A DNA stretch of 64,000 nt from Insulibacter thermoxylanivorax. GTDB taxonomy: Bacteria; Bacillota; Bacilli; Paenibacillales; DA-C8. Made by a program: the position numbers and the translations under genes. The stretch is from the NCBI RefSeq assembly GCF_015472005.1, contig NZ_BMAQ01000006.1, positions 167,098 to 231,097 of the forward strand, given 5' to 3'. This document shows, piece by piece, positions 16,969-25,732 of the stretch; position 1 is the first letter of the stretch; each line of letters opens with the position of its first letter. The notes beneath the pieces are model-generated. The model was not told where the DNA came from. It saw only the letters and a list, made by a program, of their open reading frames with translations, and searched no databases.

Positions 16969-16998
16969 ATTATAAAACAAGCGGAAATGTGAAGTAAA
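16969..16998 (-). promoter_or_regulatory. Promoter of fapR-plsX-fabHDG-acpP-fabF
   Basis: Minus strand: -35 TTTACT at 16998-16993, 18 bp spacer, -10 TATAAT at 16974-16969. The FapR operator follows directly. The leader to fapR is about 210 bases and holds no other feature I can name. Confidence 0.75.
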
Positions 16999-17031
16999 AT
17001 CCGCCGGACTTCCAAAAGCTGCACAGAAGAA

Positions 17032-17059
17032 AGGCGCCCTCATTCTCAAGAGGACGCCT
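17032..17059 (-). terminator. Terminator of yceD-rpmF
   Basis: Minus strand: AGGCGTCCTC and GAGGGCGCCT pair (one U-G) across an eight-base loop, followed by TTCTTCT. It lies 12 bp past the rpmF stop and before the fapR promoter. Confidence 0.75.
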
Positions 17060-17071
17060 CTGCTAACGCAA

Positions 17072-17245
17072 TTATTGTTTGATCACTTCTTTGCCCTTAT
17101 AGGTGCCGCAAACACGGCATACGCGGTGAGCAACCTTCATCTCGCCGCATTGTTCACACTTCACCATGCCTGGAATACTCAATTTATAATGAGTACGGCG
17201 TTTGTCGCGTTTCGACTTGGAAGTCTTGCGAAAAGGTACTGCCAT
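17072..17245 (-). CDS. rpmF: 50S ribosomal protein L32 (zinc form)
   Basis: A 57-residue ribosomal protein L32. The start [20 protein letters not shown] at 17245 has GAAGGAGGTG upstream; six more codons are open upstream but unlikely to be used. The four zinc-binding cysteines are present (CEQC and CRVC), so this is the zinc-containing C+ form. It lies 48 bp after yceD, the classic pair shared with E. coli, and ends at a terminator before fapR. Confidence 0.97.
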   Translation of the reverse strand: MAVPFRKTSKSKRDKRRTHYKLSIPGMVKCEQCGEMKVAHRVCRVCGTYKGKEVIKQ

Positions 17246-17293
17246 GAATCCCACCTCCTTCAAAGCATGCCCTGTGGCAGCAATGAAACATGA

Positions 17294-17800
17294 TCATTTC
17301 TCAAAAAACTTCTGCAATTCTGCCAGCCGCGGATCGATGCGCTCCATGCGGCAGGAACAGTCCGTTTCATTGCGATTCGTCCCGCAGACCGGACAGAGAC
17401 CGCGGCAGTCCTCCTTGCACAAAGCAACGAACGGCACGGACATCAGATAGGCCGCTTCCAGATACGGAACTAAGTCAAACTCATTCTGCGGAATATAGAA
17501 GACATCGTCTTCTTCGTTCTCATCCTTAAATTGTTCATCCTGTGAAAATGATTCGTGAAAAGGAACATGGATATGTTCACTGACTTCATCCAGACAGCGG
17601 GAACAAGAAAATACGATGTCGCCATCGAGCTGCCCGTCGATCAGAAAGATCCCTGCTGCAAACTCAGCTGTAAGTTCAGCATGAACGGGAGTATGCCTTA
17701 AGATATCACGGCGGCTGCCGAGAGCCTGGCTCATGTCCAGCTGAGTTTCAAGCTGAATCGGTCCGTCCAGACCGGCCATTTCTTTAAAATTGATCTTCAA
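17294..17800 (-). CDS. yceD: YceD family protein (DUF177)
   Basis: A 168-residue YceD/DUF177 protein, linked to 23S rRNA accumulation in plants and bacteria (family knowledge). The cysteine motif CSRCLDEVSEHIHVP near residue 65 and the C-terminal CKEDCRGLCPVCGTNRNETDC, with its CxxxC...CxxC pattern, are typical and suggest metal binding. The start is TTG at 17800 with GAGGTGATG upstream. It is transcribed from a strong promoter at 17829-17858 and followed by rpmF. Confidence 0.93.
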   Translation of the reverse strand: MKINFKEMAGLDGPIQLETQLDMSQALGSRRDILRHTPVHAELTAEFAAGIFLIDGQLDGDIVFSCSRCLDEVSEHIHVPFHESFSQDEQFKDENEEDDVFYIPQNEFDLVPYLEAAYLMSVPFVALCKEDCRGLCPVCGTNRNETDCSCRMERIDPRLAELQKFFEK

Positions 17801-17828
17801 CGGGCATCACCTCAAACAAACAAAATTT

Positions 17829-17858
17829 ATTATATCGACTCCTATGGCTTCTTGTCAA
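17829..17858 (-). promoter_or_regulatory. Strong sigma-A promoter for yceD-rpmF
   Basis: Minus strand: perfect -35 TTGACA at 17858-17853 and perfect -10 TATAAT at 17834-17829, with an 18 bp spacer. Confidence 0.88.
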
Positions 17859-18017
17859 CTAAATTCAGCCAAGTATAGCAGGCGAATCCCGCTTGGGTTA
17901 AAATAGAAACCAATATGGAGCCGGACTTCAGATCTCCCCTATGACAATCTCTGGACTTGCAGGTCCTCAGCTCATCTTGCTTGCGAATCTTACGCTAACC
18001 CCACGATACAAGGAGTC

Positions 18018-19340
18018 ATGAACATGCGCACAGTAGGGATCATCGTCGAATACAACCCGCTTCACAACGGTCATGTTTATCATTGCCAACAAGCGCGCCG
18101 CCTATCAAAGGCTGACGCCGTCGTCGCTGTGATGAGCGGGCATTTCTTGCAGCGAGGCGAGCCCGCGCTGACGAACAAATGGGCGCGTACGGAGATGGCG
18201 CTCAGCATGGGCGTCGATCTCGTGATCGAACTGCCCGTCGCTTATTCCGCGCAGCCTGCGGAATGGTTCGCCTACGGGGCGGTATCCGCCCTGCACTTAA
18301 GCGGCATTGTAGACAGCTTATGCTTCGGCAGCGAGAGCGGCGACATCGCATGGTTCAGCGAATTAGCGGATCTGCTCGCGGACGAGCCGGAGGTTTTGCA
18401 GAAGCAGCTGCACGCAAGGCTCAAACAAGGCTTAAACTATCCGCAGGCCTATACCCGCGCTGTCCAGTATGTACTGCGCAGCGAAGGGATCGGTGCCGCT
18501 GGATGCGGCACGGACGATGCATACGACCTTGCCAAACCCAACAATACGTTGGGCCTTCATTATATGATCGCCTTACGGCGGCTGGGCAGTTCCATCGCCC
18601 CGCTGACGATCAAGCGTGTGAAGGCCGGCTACCATGATCCGCTCGAAGCCGACGCACAGATCGCCAGTGCCACCGCAATCCGCGAGAAGCTGCTTGTCAG
18701 CGGTGATCTTGCCGCCATCCAGCCTTATATTCCACACTATACCGCAGAGATCCTGCAAAGGGAATGGGACGCCGGCCGCGCTCCAGTTCATTGGGAGCGG
18801 CTGGCCGTGCCGCTGATGCAAGCGATCCTCAGCCGCAGCAAAGAGGAATTAGCGGCACTGGCGGAAGTAAGCGAAGGTCTGGAGAATCGCATCCTGCGCG
18901 CATTGAACGAGCTGGAAGGCAGCTGCAGCGTCGAGCAGCTGATCGAGGGTTGCAAGACGAAGCGCTATACCCGCACGAAGCTGCAGCGCACCTTCACCCG
19001 CATCCTCCTCGGCCATCGCAAGGAACTGCTGACCCGGGATGTCTTGGCGCAAGGCGTTCCTTACCTGCGCATCCTCGGTTTCAGCCGCATCGGCCGGCAA
19101 TTGCTGAAGCAAATGAAGCAAACCGCTTCTGTACCGATCATCACGAATGTCGGACAAGAGGTGCATCCGCTTATGCTGCTCGATATCCAAGCTACGGGCA
19201 TCCACGCCCTTGGCTACCAGCACTTCACTGCCCATGATCTCCTGCGCGATTATTATGAACCGCCGCTGATGCTGCAGCAAGAAACTTCAGCGAGCGAAGA
19301 AGTCCCTGCAGCAGATGCGGCCGAAAGCGGATCGCTTTGA
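18018..19340 (+). CDS. tmcAL: tRNA(Met) cytidine acetate ligase TmcAL (YlbM)
   Basis: A 440-residue nucleotidyltransferase-fold enzyme that uses acetate and ATP to make N4-acetylcytidine at the wobble base of elongator tRNA-Met. GIIVEYNPLHNGHVYHCQQAR holds the HxGH motif (His16-His19). MSGHFLQRGEPALTNKW and the SATAIREKL segment are also conserved. Two in-frame ATGs (18018, 18024) follow AAGGAG; the second has better spacing. It is one of few plus-strand genes and converges on ylbL. In B. subtilis ylbM, ylbL, ylbJ and coaD also form one cluster. Confidence 0.95.
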   Translation: MNMRTVGIIVEYNPLHNGHVYHCQQARRLSKADAVVAVMSGHFLQRGEPALTNKWARTEMALSMGVDLVIELPVAYSAQPAEWFAYGAVSALHLSGIVDSLCFGSESGDIAWFSELADLLADEPEVLQKQLHARLKQGLNYPQAYTRAVQYVLRSEGIGAAGCGTDDAYDLAKPNNTLGLHYMIALRRLGSSIAPLTIKRVKAGYHDPLEADAQIASATAIREKLLVSGDLAAIQPYIPHYTAEILQREWDAGRAPVHWERLAVPLMQAILSRSKEELAALAEVSEGLENRILRALNELEGSCSVEQLIEGCKTKRYTRTKLQRTFTRILLGHRKELLTRDVLAQGVPYLRILGFSRIGRQLLKQMKQTASVPIITNVGQEVHPLMLLDIQATGIHALGYQHFTAHDLLRDYYEPPLMLQQETSASEEVPAADAAESGSL

Positions 19341-19357
19341 GCGGCGGCGGTCCGCTC
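19339..19357. terminator. Possible shared terminator hairpin between tmcAL and ylbL
   Basis: GAGCGG and CCGCTC flank a seven-base loop in the 19 bp gap between the two convergent stop codons. There is no good T-run on either strand, so the call is weak. Confidence 0.3.
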
Positions 19358-19359
19358 GC

Positions 19360-20532
19360 TTAGGCAGCCGGGATAACCCTGTGAGACCCGATGCCAGCCG
19401 CGGCTGCCGCTTCATCCTCAGCACCTGCTTCCTCCGCCTGTATGGCTGCCCCCTCTGCGGCCGCTTTGGGAGGGAGCTTGCGCAGATATTCCAGCGCATC
19501 GCTCAGCGTGCGAACCTCCACGATCTGCATGTTGGAGCCGATCTCCTCCGCCGTCCGCACCGCTTCGGAATAATTCTTGATATGAAGACCCCGCTTCTCA
19601 TCGATGTAATCCGCAGGGGCCAGGAAGATATCGGCGCCGTCCCGGTCCGCCCCGATCACCTTGTGGCGGATGCCGCCGATCACGCCTACATCGCCCTCGG
19701 GACTGATCTCTCCCGTACCGGCGATGCGATAGCCGCGGCTGATATCCTCCGGCACGAACCGGTTATAGATCTCCAGCGCGAACATCAAGCCGGCCGAAGG
19801 ACCGCCGATGTCTTCCGTCGAAATCTTCACGCGGTACCGCTCATCCTCCGGCTCGACGCTGCGCATCACAAGCAGGGATACGCCCAGCCCTACCTCAGCT
19901 TCCTCTCCTTCAGAAGACGGCAGGCGGCGCAGCTCGATCTCTTCCGTGTAACGGACATTGCCGCGAAGGAAGGTCACGGACGCCAGATCCCCTTCCTTCT
20001 TGGTACTGAGATGCTGTTTCAGGTCTTCGAAGCGCTTGACGGCCTGCCCGTCAAGCGCCTCGATGCGGTCCCACAGCTGCAGCACCTCCGCCGCAGGATA
20101 GTCCGCCATGACGCTCTGCACATACAATCCTTGGTCCTCGTAGCGATAGGGGATGCCCAGCTCCTCGTACACCGCAAGGATCGCATGGTTCTGCGAACCG
20201 AGCATGTTGATCTGCTGCCGGCTGTGATACTGTTCCTCCGTCTCCCCTTCATAGAAAACTTCTTCGCGTTTGTGAAACTCCGCATACGGATCCAAACGCA
20301 GCATGAGATAGCTGAACAGATCCGGGTAGCTTTGGTAGACCGCCGTCAAGAGAAAGGCTCCTTCCTCCTTCCCGCCGGTTTCTGTCTCTACCATCTCCCC
20401 GATCTCCTCCGTCGGTCCGGGCAGATACACCACATAATTCGTAGGAATATTCTGCAAGATCATAATCGCGAGGATCGCCGCCAACATGGCGATGATCAGT
20501 GCATGGCCCAGCCGATATAAGGTGCGTTGCAT
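19360..20532 (-). CDS. ylbL: PDZ and Lon-like S16 membrane protease (YlbL)
   Basis: A 390-residue membrane-anchored serine protease. One N-terminal transmembrane segment (HALIIAMLAAILAIMILQNI, 9-28) is followed by a PDZ domain (around YVQSVMADYPAAEVLQLWDRIEALDGQAV). A Lon-type protease domain has catalytic Ser in GGPSAGLMFALE and the matching Lys in GGIRHKVIGA. Relatives include SepM of streptococci and YlbL of B. subtilis, which takes part in recovery from DNA damage. An alanine-rich C-terminal tail of about 30 residues is extra. The start ATG at 20532 has AAAGGAG upstream. Confidence 0.94.
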   Translation of the reverse strand: MQRTLYRLGHALIIAMLAAILAIMILQNIPTNYVVYLPGPTEEIGEMVETETGGKEEGAFLLTAVYQSYPDLFSYLMLRLDPYAEFHKREEVFYEGETEEQYHSRQQINMLGSQNHAILAVYEELGIPYRYEDQGLYVQSVMADYPAAEVLQLWDRIEALDGQAVKRFEDLKQHLSTKKEGDLASVTFLRGNVRYTEEIELRRLPSSEGEEAEVGLGVSLLVMRSVEPEDERYRVKISTEDIGGPSAGLMFALEIYNRFVPEDISRGYRIAGTGEISPEGDVGVIGGIRHKVIGADRDGADIFLAPADYIDEKRGLHIKNYSEAVRTAEEIGSNMQIVEVRTLSDALEYLRKLPPKAAAEGAAIQAEEAGAEDEAAAAAGIGSHRVIPAA

Positions 20533-20659
20533 GTTGTGCTCCTTTCTAAGCGCAGCGCTGCCGAGGGCATGCTCCGGTCATCCGTCGTCCAAGCAGGTCT
20601 AAACAAGCCCGGCAGAACGTAAGATGCAATAAGTCCACTTAACAGGAGGCAAAGCATCG

Positions 20660-21964
20660 GTGACTGCTTCAAATTTCCGCAACAGTCCCATATTAACCAT
20701 CATCCTCGGCACAGCAGCCTGCTTCGTAGTCGGTTTTATCATTCTCTATCCCGATCAGATCCTGAACTCCTCTCTCGAAGGGCTCACAATCTGGTGGAAA
20801 ATCGTCTTTCCGGCGATGCTGCCCCTTCTGATCCTCGTTGAGATCATGACCGCCATGGGCATCATGCACTTCATCGGCGCCCTGCTCGATCCCGTGATGC
20901 GCCGCATGTTCCGCCTGCCCGGCATCGCCGGCTGGTGCATCGCCGTCGGCTGGACCGCCGGGGCGCCGGCTGGCGTGCAGCATATCGCCAAGCTGCGCCA
21001 TGCCGGGCAGCTCACACGGCAGCAGGCGGAACGCCTGCTGGCTCTGTCCTATGCAGCCAGTCCCGTGCTGATCGTCATCGTCATCGCCGCCGGTTTCTTC
21101 CAGCGGCCGGAGCTAGGCGTGCCGCTCCTCGTCATCCATTGGCTCGGCGCCCTGATCGCGGCGCTGATCGCGACGGATTCCGCTGCCGATCGCAAGCAGC
21201 AGTCTGCCGGCCCCGCCCAGCATCGCCGCCGCAGCAAGCGGCAGCCGGGACTCCTCCGCCGCAGTTTGCTGGCAATGGAGCAGGCCCGCTTCGAAGACGG
21301 GCGCAGTTTCGGCCGCCTGCTGGGGGACAGCGTCTTCGACTCCATCCAGAAGCTGATGATCGTCGGCGGATATATGATCTTCTTCGCCGTCATGCTCAAG
21401 ATCATCTCCCTCTCCGGCGCAGACCACCTCATCATCCAAGGAGGCGCCGCCCTGGAAGCGGCCTTCGGCCTGCCTGCCGAATCCCCCGCCGCATGGCTTG
21501 CCGGTTTCTTCGAGCAGCATCTCGGCGCCTATGCCTTGCGCAGTGCTTCTTATGATATCTGGTCGCTGGCCGTATTAAGCGCCCTGCTGGGCTGGAGCGG
21601 CCTATGCCTGCAGGTGCAGACCCGTTCAGCGATGGCGGGGACGGATCTGCGAGCGGCCCCATTCCTCTTATCCCGTATCGTGCACGCCGCAGCGGGAGCG
21701 GTGCTCTCCTTCCTCCTCTTCCCGCTGCTGAACCTGCTGCCGGCAGCTGCCCGCGGCTTCCGCCTGTCCGAAGAAACGGGCGTGCCGGTATGGGCGGAAT
21801 GGCCGTATGCAGCGGGAGCCTCCCGCGGTTATCCCGATCTCATCACCGTCATCCGCTTCGATGCCTGGCTCATCTTCGGCGCTTCCTGCGGGATCTTGCT
21901 CCTCGCTTTGCTCTCGCTTCTGTACGATGCGATGTCCGATGCGGGCCGCCGGCACAACGGCTGA
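20660..21964 (+). CDS. ylbJ: Sporulation integral membrane protein YlbJ
   Basis: A 434-residue polytopic membrane protein of the nucleoside-transporter-gate family, needed for spore cortex formation in B. subtilis. About eight hydrophobic helices are visible, among them IIL...VGFIILY (N-terminal), IVFPAMLPLLILVEI, SPVLIVIVIAAGFF and MIVGGYMIFFAVMLKII. The conserved GWTAGAPAGVQHIAKL loop lies near residue 97. The start is GTG at 20660, with GGAGG about ten bases upstream. It is divergent from ylbL and converges on coaD. Expression is probably sporulation-specific, though I could not assign a sigma-E site. Confidence 0.93.
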   Translation: MTASNFRNSPILTIILGTAACFVVGFIILYPDQILNSSLEGLTIWWKIVFPAMLPLLILVEIMTAMGIMHFIGALLDPVMRRMFRLPGIAGWCIAVGWTAGAPAGVQHIAKLRHAGQLTRQQAERLLALSYAASPVLIVIVIAAGFFQRPELGVPLLVIHWLGALIAALIATDSAADRKQQSAGPAQHRRRSKRQPGLLRRSLLAMEQARFEDGRSFGRLLGDSVFDSIQKLMIVGGYMIFFAVMLKIISLSGADHLIIQGGAALEAAFGLPAESPAAWLAGFFEQHLGAYALRSASYDIWSLAVLSALLGWSGLCLQVQTRSAMAGTDLRAAPFLLSRIVHAAAGAVLSFLLFPLLNLLPAAARGFRLSEETGVPVWAEWPYAAGASRGYPDLITVIRFDAWLIFGASCGILLLALLSLLYDAMSDAGRRHNG

Positions 21965-21995
21965 ACGCTTCTCCAGACCAAGCAGCGCGGACCGA

Positions 21996-22520
<525 letters not shown>

Positions 22521-22613
22521 TCACTCCAATCTCTACTATGTATCTTGATGTTGTCTGTCTTCGATGCCGCGGCGAATCTTCTCCATCCCAACCCTCCGCC
22601 CGTTCTGCAAGCG

Positions 22614-23169
22614 TCAGTCCTGTACGCGGTAGATCGAAACGGCGGCTTCCCCGTATACGGCACGCCGCACGCATACACTCCTGCCGATGCTCGGTTCATA
22701 TGTATGTTTGGCATCATGCTCGATGACGATCCTTGCTCCCTCGGCGAACAATTGCTTCTCCTCCATCTCCAGCATGATCTCATCCATATTCGTATATCGG
22801 TACGGCGGATCGAGGAAGACGAGATCGAAGGCAAGACCCCTCTTCGCCAAGATCGACAACGCCCTTCGTGCATCATTGCGGTAAAGTTCAGCCCGATCGG
22901 CGAAACCTGTGCGCTCCAGATTATCCCTAATCGTATCGACCGCCCGTCTGTCGTGATCGATCAGCACCGCCCGCTGCATACCGCGGCTGAGCGCCTCAAT
23001 CGCCAACCCCCCCCGACCCGGCATATAGATCCAGCACCGTGCCGCCGTCGAAGTAAGGTCCGATCATGCTGAACACGGCTTCTTTCACCTTATCCGTCGT
23101 CGGCCGCGTCGTGCTCCCAGGCACGGCCTTGAGCGGCCTTCCTCTGGCGGTTCCGGATATGACTCTCAC
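22614..23169 (-). pseudogene. rsmD: 16S rRNA (guanine966-N2)-methyltransferase RsmD, frameshifted in a G8 run
   Basis: RsmD makes m2G966 in the 30S P-site region. The first frame (GTG at 23169) encodes [15 protein letters not shown] and continues through [10 protein letters not shown], the SAM-binding motif, then stops. The rest, LAIEALSRG to the end, including the catalytic DPPY in VFLDPPYRY, is in another frame. The break falls in a run of eight C (plus strand, 23007-23014). With seven, one continuous 184-residue protein of normal length results. It is either a sequencing error in a homopolymer, a recent mutation or slippage. Everything else looks intact. Confidence 0.9.
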
Positions 23170-23284
23170 TTGCTTGTATTCCCCCTTACCGGATCACCGT
23201 GGCATGGAAAACTTCTATACGCTATACTAACACATTCAAAAAAAAATACGAAAACCAAAATCCGTTCTCCGTGCCCCTAAACAC

Positions 23285-23308
23285 AAAAAAACCGCGCCAA
23301 TTCGCGGT
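23285..23308 (-). terminator. Terminator of the unknown gene at 23512
   Basis: Minus strand: ACCGCG-AATTGG-CGCGGT followed by TTTTTT. Between here and 23512 there is one more strong hairpin (23320-23343) and no supported gene. Confidence 0.75.
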
Positions 23309-23319
23309 CAAAAGAATTC

Positions 23320-23343
23320 GGGCACCCTCGCGGGTGCCCTTTT
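23320..23343 (+). terminator. GC-rich hairpin followed by T-run, plus strand
   Basis: GGGCACCC-TCGC-GGGTGCCC is followed by TTTT on the plus strand. It has the form of a plus-strand terminator, but no plus-strand gene ends here. It may act with the neighbouring hairpin as a two-way terminator. Confidence 0.45.
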
Positions 23344-23511
23344 CATGGGAGAGGAGAAACCGGATGAAGAGCTTATGGGGAAACGTAAGTCTTCTCCGCG
23401 GTTGTCTGCAGCATCTCTCGATGCCGCTATCTATATCTTGTCCGTTCTTCACAGATCTATACATCGCAATCAAAAATTTTTTTGGTTCTTTTGACGATCC
23501 AGGGCCCAGCC

Positions 23512-24006
23512 TCATGAAAGGTCGTCAGGACGTTCGCCATCCAGCAGTTTATCCAAGGTATCAAGCATCTGACGCACGGAGTCCTCATCATACTTCCCCC
23601 GCTTCTTAAACTCTTGAAGCGTCCTCCTGAGCTCGCCGGCAATTCGCTCCTGCTCGGCAGTGTCCTCCATGCCTTCGGGATCGAACCATACATATTTGTC
23701 CTCTGGGCCGTTGCGCAGATATGGACGCAGCCAATTATCCGGATACGTATAATCCTGCTCGCCCAACACCATAGCCAGCACATCGTCCGTTTCCAGCGGA
23801 AGCAATTGATGGTAATATTCGCCCTCACCACTTCCGGACAGATCGACATGCAGATAGACATAGTGCAGATAATGTTCGCCGGTTTCTCTGTCCCTGACGA
23901 TCTCATACTGCTCCAAGTCGCCCGTCAGCAATTCCTGTATGTTCTCCAATCGATCTTGCAGCATCTGCGACGGGATGAGTTTCATCGTGTGAAAGGATTG
24001 CGGCAT
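23512..24006 (-). CDS. Protein of unknown function
   Basis: A 164-residue soluble protein that I cannot assign to a named family. It starts MPQSFHTMKLIPSQMLQDRLE at 24006 with AAAGGAG upstream. The middle is aromatic and acidic (HYLHYVYLHVDLSGSGEGEYYHQLLPLETDD, then DNWLRPYLRN and DKYVWFDPEG) and the C-terminal third is helical and charged. It has no signal peptide, membrane helix or cysteine motif. It is divergent from the SOS polymerase gene across a 216 bp gap and ends at a terminator before rsmD. Clean codon use, a good ribosome site and its own terminator support it as real. Confidence 0.75.
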   Translation of the reverse strand: MPQSFHTMKLIPSQMLQDRLENIQELLTGDLEQYEIVRDRETGEHYLHYVYLHVDLSGSGEGEYYHQLLPLETDDVLAMVLGEQDYTYPDNWLRPYLRNGPEDKYVWFDPEGMEDTAEQERIAGELRRTLQEFKKRGKYDEDSVRQMLDTLDKLLDGERPDDLS

Positions 24007-24117
24007 GGCGAATCTCTCCTTTCTTTCTTACGCTTCATCATACCACATTTCCTCAGTCTGCATGTACATTCCGTTGATTTTTTGCGGGTGAGGGTGTTTT
24101 TGCCGGCGATCTTGCCC

Positions 24118-24147
24118 TTGAATAGGAACGTACATTCGCATTATAAT
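24118..24147 (+). promoter_or_regulatory. Promoter of the Y-family polymerase gene
   Basis: -35 TTGAAT at 24118-24123, 18 bp spacer, -10 TATAAT at 24142-24147. A LexA-like site lies inside the spacer and a second one just downstream. Confidence 0.8.
24125..24138 (+). promoter_or_regulatory. LexA box 1 (between -35 and -10)
   Basis: GGAACGTACATTCG agrees with the Gram-positive LexA consensus CGAACRNRYGTTCG at 12 of 14 positions and sits inside the promoter spacer. Confidence 0.55.
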
Positions 24148-24165
24148 AGAAACATACCACATGTG

Positions 24166-24179
24166 CGAACATGTGTTCT
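24166..24179 (+). promoter_or_regulatory. LexA box 2 (downstream of -10)
   Basis: CGAACATGTGTTCT agrees with CGAACRNRYGTTCG at 13 of 14 positions. It lies about 20 bases past the -10, over the early transcribed region, and 41 bp (four turns) from box 1. Confidence 0.88.
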
Positions 24180-24222
24180 GTTCATGTTTTCTGTTTCGAA
24201 TCCAAGGGAAAGCAAACAGGTG

Positions 24223-25473
24223 ATGCCTATGGAATCCCGAAGAGACAGGATTATCTTCCTCGTCGATATGCAGAGCTTCTACGCCAGCGTCGAGAAGGCG
24301 CGGCACCCTGAACTGCGGGACAAACCGCTGATCGTCGCCGGCGACCCGGCACGCCGTTCGGGGATCGTCCTTGCCGCCTGCCCCCTCGCGAAGCGATGCG
24401 GGGTCACAACGGCGGAGAGGCTGGGGGAAGCCGTGCGCAAATGTCCCGACGTCGTCGTCATCCGGCCGCGCATGCAGGAGTACATCCGCGTCTCGCTGCA
24501 GATCTCCGCGATCCTGGAGCGCTTCAGCGATCTCGTCGAACCCTATTCCATCGACGAACAGTTCATCGATGTCACGGGGAGCTACTTGCTGTTCGGCAAG
24601 GATCCGCAGGAAGTCGCGCGCAAGATCCAGGCGTCCATCAGCCGCGAGACCGGCGTTTACGCGCGGGTCGGAATCGGGCCGAACAAGGTGCTGGCGAAGA
24701 TGGCCTGCGACAACTTCGCTAAGAAGAATGCCGACGGCATCTTCACGCTGACCCATGAGAACAAGCGCGAGCACCTCTGGCCGCTTGCCATCGACAAGAT
24801 GTTCGGCGTCGGCAGCCGCATGAACCGTCATCTGCGGCGGCTCGGCATCCACACGATCGGCGATCTCGCTGCCTTCCCCCTGCACAAGCTGCAGCGAATC
24901 TGGGGGGTGAACGGACATGTGCTGTGGATGACGGCGAACGGCTATGACTATTCGCCCGTCACGCCGACGACCCATGACACGCAGAAGGGGATCGGCCATC
25001 AGATGACCCTGCCCCGCGATTACCGCACGGCGGAGGAGATTCGCGTCGTACTCATGGAATTAAGCGAAGAGGTGTGCCGCCGCGCCAGAAGCAAGGGGCT
25101 GATGGGCGAGACCGTGAGCGTCGGCTGCCGCGGCGCCGACTTCGACCGTCCCACGGGCTTCCATCGGCAGACGAAGCTCAGCAGTCCGACCAACCATATG
25201 CCGCATATCTTCGCCGCGGCGCAGGCGCTGTTCGAGCGCCACTGGGACGGCGAGCCGGTGCGCAGCGTCGGCGTCTCGCTCACCCAGCTGAGACCCGATG
25301 ACGAGTATCAACTGGACCTGTTCCTCGACCGCGAACGCGAGCGCAAACTCGATCATGCCGTGGATGCGATCAAGGAGCGGTACGGATCCGCCGCGATCGT
25401 ACGCGCCGTCTCCCTGACATCCGCCGGCCAAGCTTATGATCGGGCGCAGAAGATCGGCGGCCATTACAAGTAA
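24223..25473 (+). CDS. SOS-inducible Y-family DNA polymerase (YqjW/UvrX type)
   Basis: A 416-residue translesion DNA polymerase. The palm carboxylates are Asp15 in FLVDMQSFYASVE and Asp111-Glu112 in YSIDEQFIDVTGS. The helix-hairpin-helix region follows (FGVGSRMNRHLRRLGIHTIGDL), then the little-finger domain and the C-terminal DRAQKIGGHYK. This resembles the longer UvrX/YqjW branch rather than plain DinB. Two ATGs (24223, 24229) are possible starts; the second is better spaced from AGGTG. Two LexA boxes at the promoter indicate SOS control. A YolD-like gene follows, as with yqjW-yqjX in B. subtilis. Confidence 0.93.
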   Translation: MPMESRRDRIIFLVDMQSFYASVEKARHPELRDKPLIVAGDPARRSGIVLAACPLAKRCGVTTAERLGEAVRKCPDVVVIRPRMQEYIRVSLQISAILERFSDLVEPYSIDEQFIDVTGSYLLFGKDPQEVARKIQASISRETGVYARVGIGPNKVLAKMACDNFAKKNADGIFTLTHENKREHLWPLAIDKMFGVGSRMNRHLRRLGIHTIGDLAAFPLHKLQRIWGVNGHVLWMTANGYDYSPVTPTTHDTQKGIGHQMTLPRDYRTAEEIRVVLMELSEEVCRRARSKGLMGETVSVGCRGADFDRPTGFHRQTKLSSPTNHMPHIFAAAQALFERHWDGEPVRSVGVSLTQLRPDDEYQLDLFLDRERERKLDHAVDAIKERYGSAAIVRAVSLTSAGQAYDRAQKIGGHYK

Positions 25474-25478
25474 TATGC

Positions 25479-25502
25479 TGCATGAGTCCTATGCCTCATG
25501 CA
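25479..25502 (+). terminator. Hairpin after the polymerase gene
   Basis: TGCATGAG and CTCATGCA form an eight-pair stem with an eight-base loop, six bases past the stop. There is no T-run, so termination is uncertain. The rest of the 259 bp gap to the next gene shows nothing I can name. Confidence 0.35.
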
Positions 25503-25732
25503 CCGCTGTCTTGTCGGCATCAGCCCATGCCGCTCGCATCCCGCGCAGCTGCTTCTGATGCTGCAGTCCGCATCTCCCGGCTCCATGCCGCGGCCTGTGC
25601 GGTACGATGATCCGGCGCTTCCTGCCTGTGATCATCCTATCCGCCGATCACCTGCTGATGGCCCCTGCGCGAACCAACCCCTTGGTCTTTGATCTTGCAG
25701 CCATGACATTCTTCCGAAAGGAGTGAACACCG

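Noticed and set aside
23364..23609. Plus-strand small frame (MKSLWGNVSLLRG...) after a GC-rich hairpin, with an AGGAG site
   Set aside because: It overlaps about 100 bp of the opposite-strand gene at 23512-24006, and its second half is the antisense of that gene. No family resemblance and no clear promoter.
23614..24222. N-terminal extension of the Y-family polymerase (619 codons in total)
   Set aside because: The added part is antisense to the unknown gene at 23512-24006 and spans the promoter and LexA boxes. The polymerase motifs begin just after the ATG at 24223/24229.
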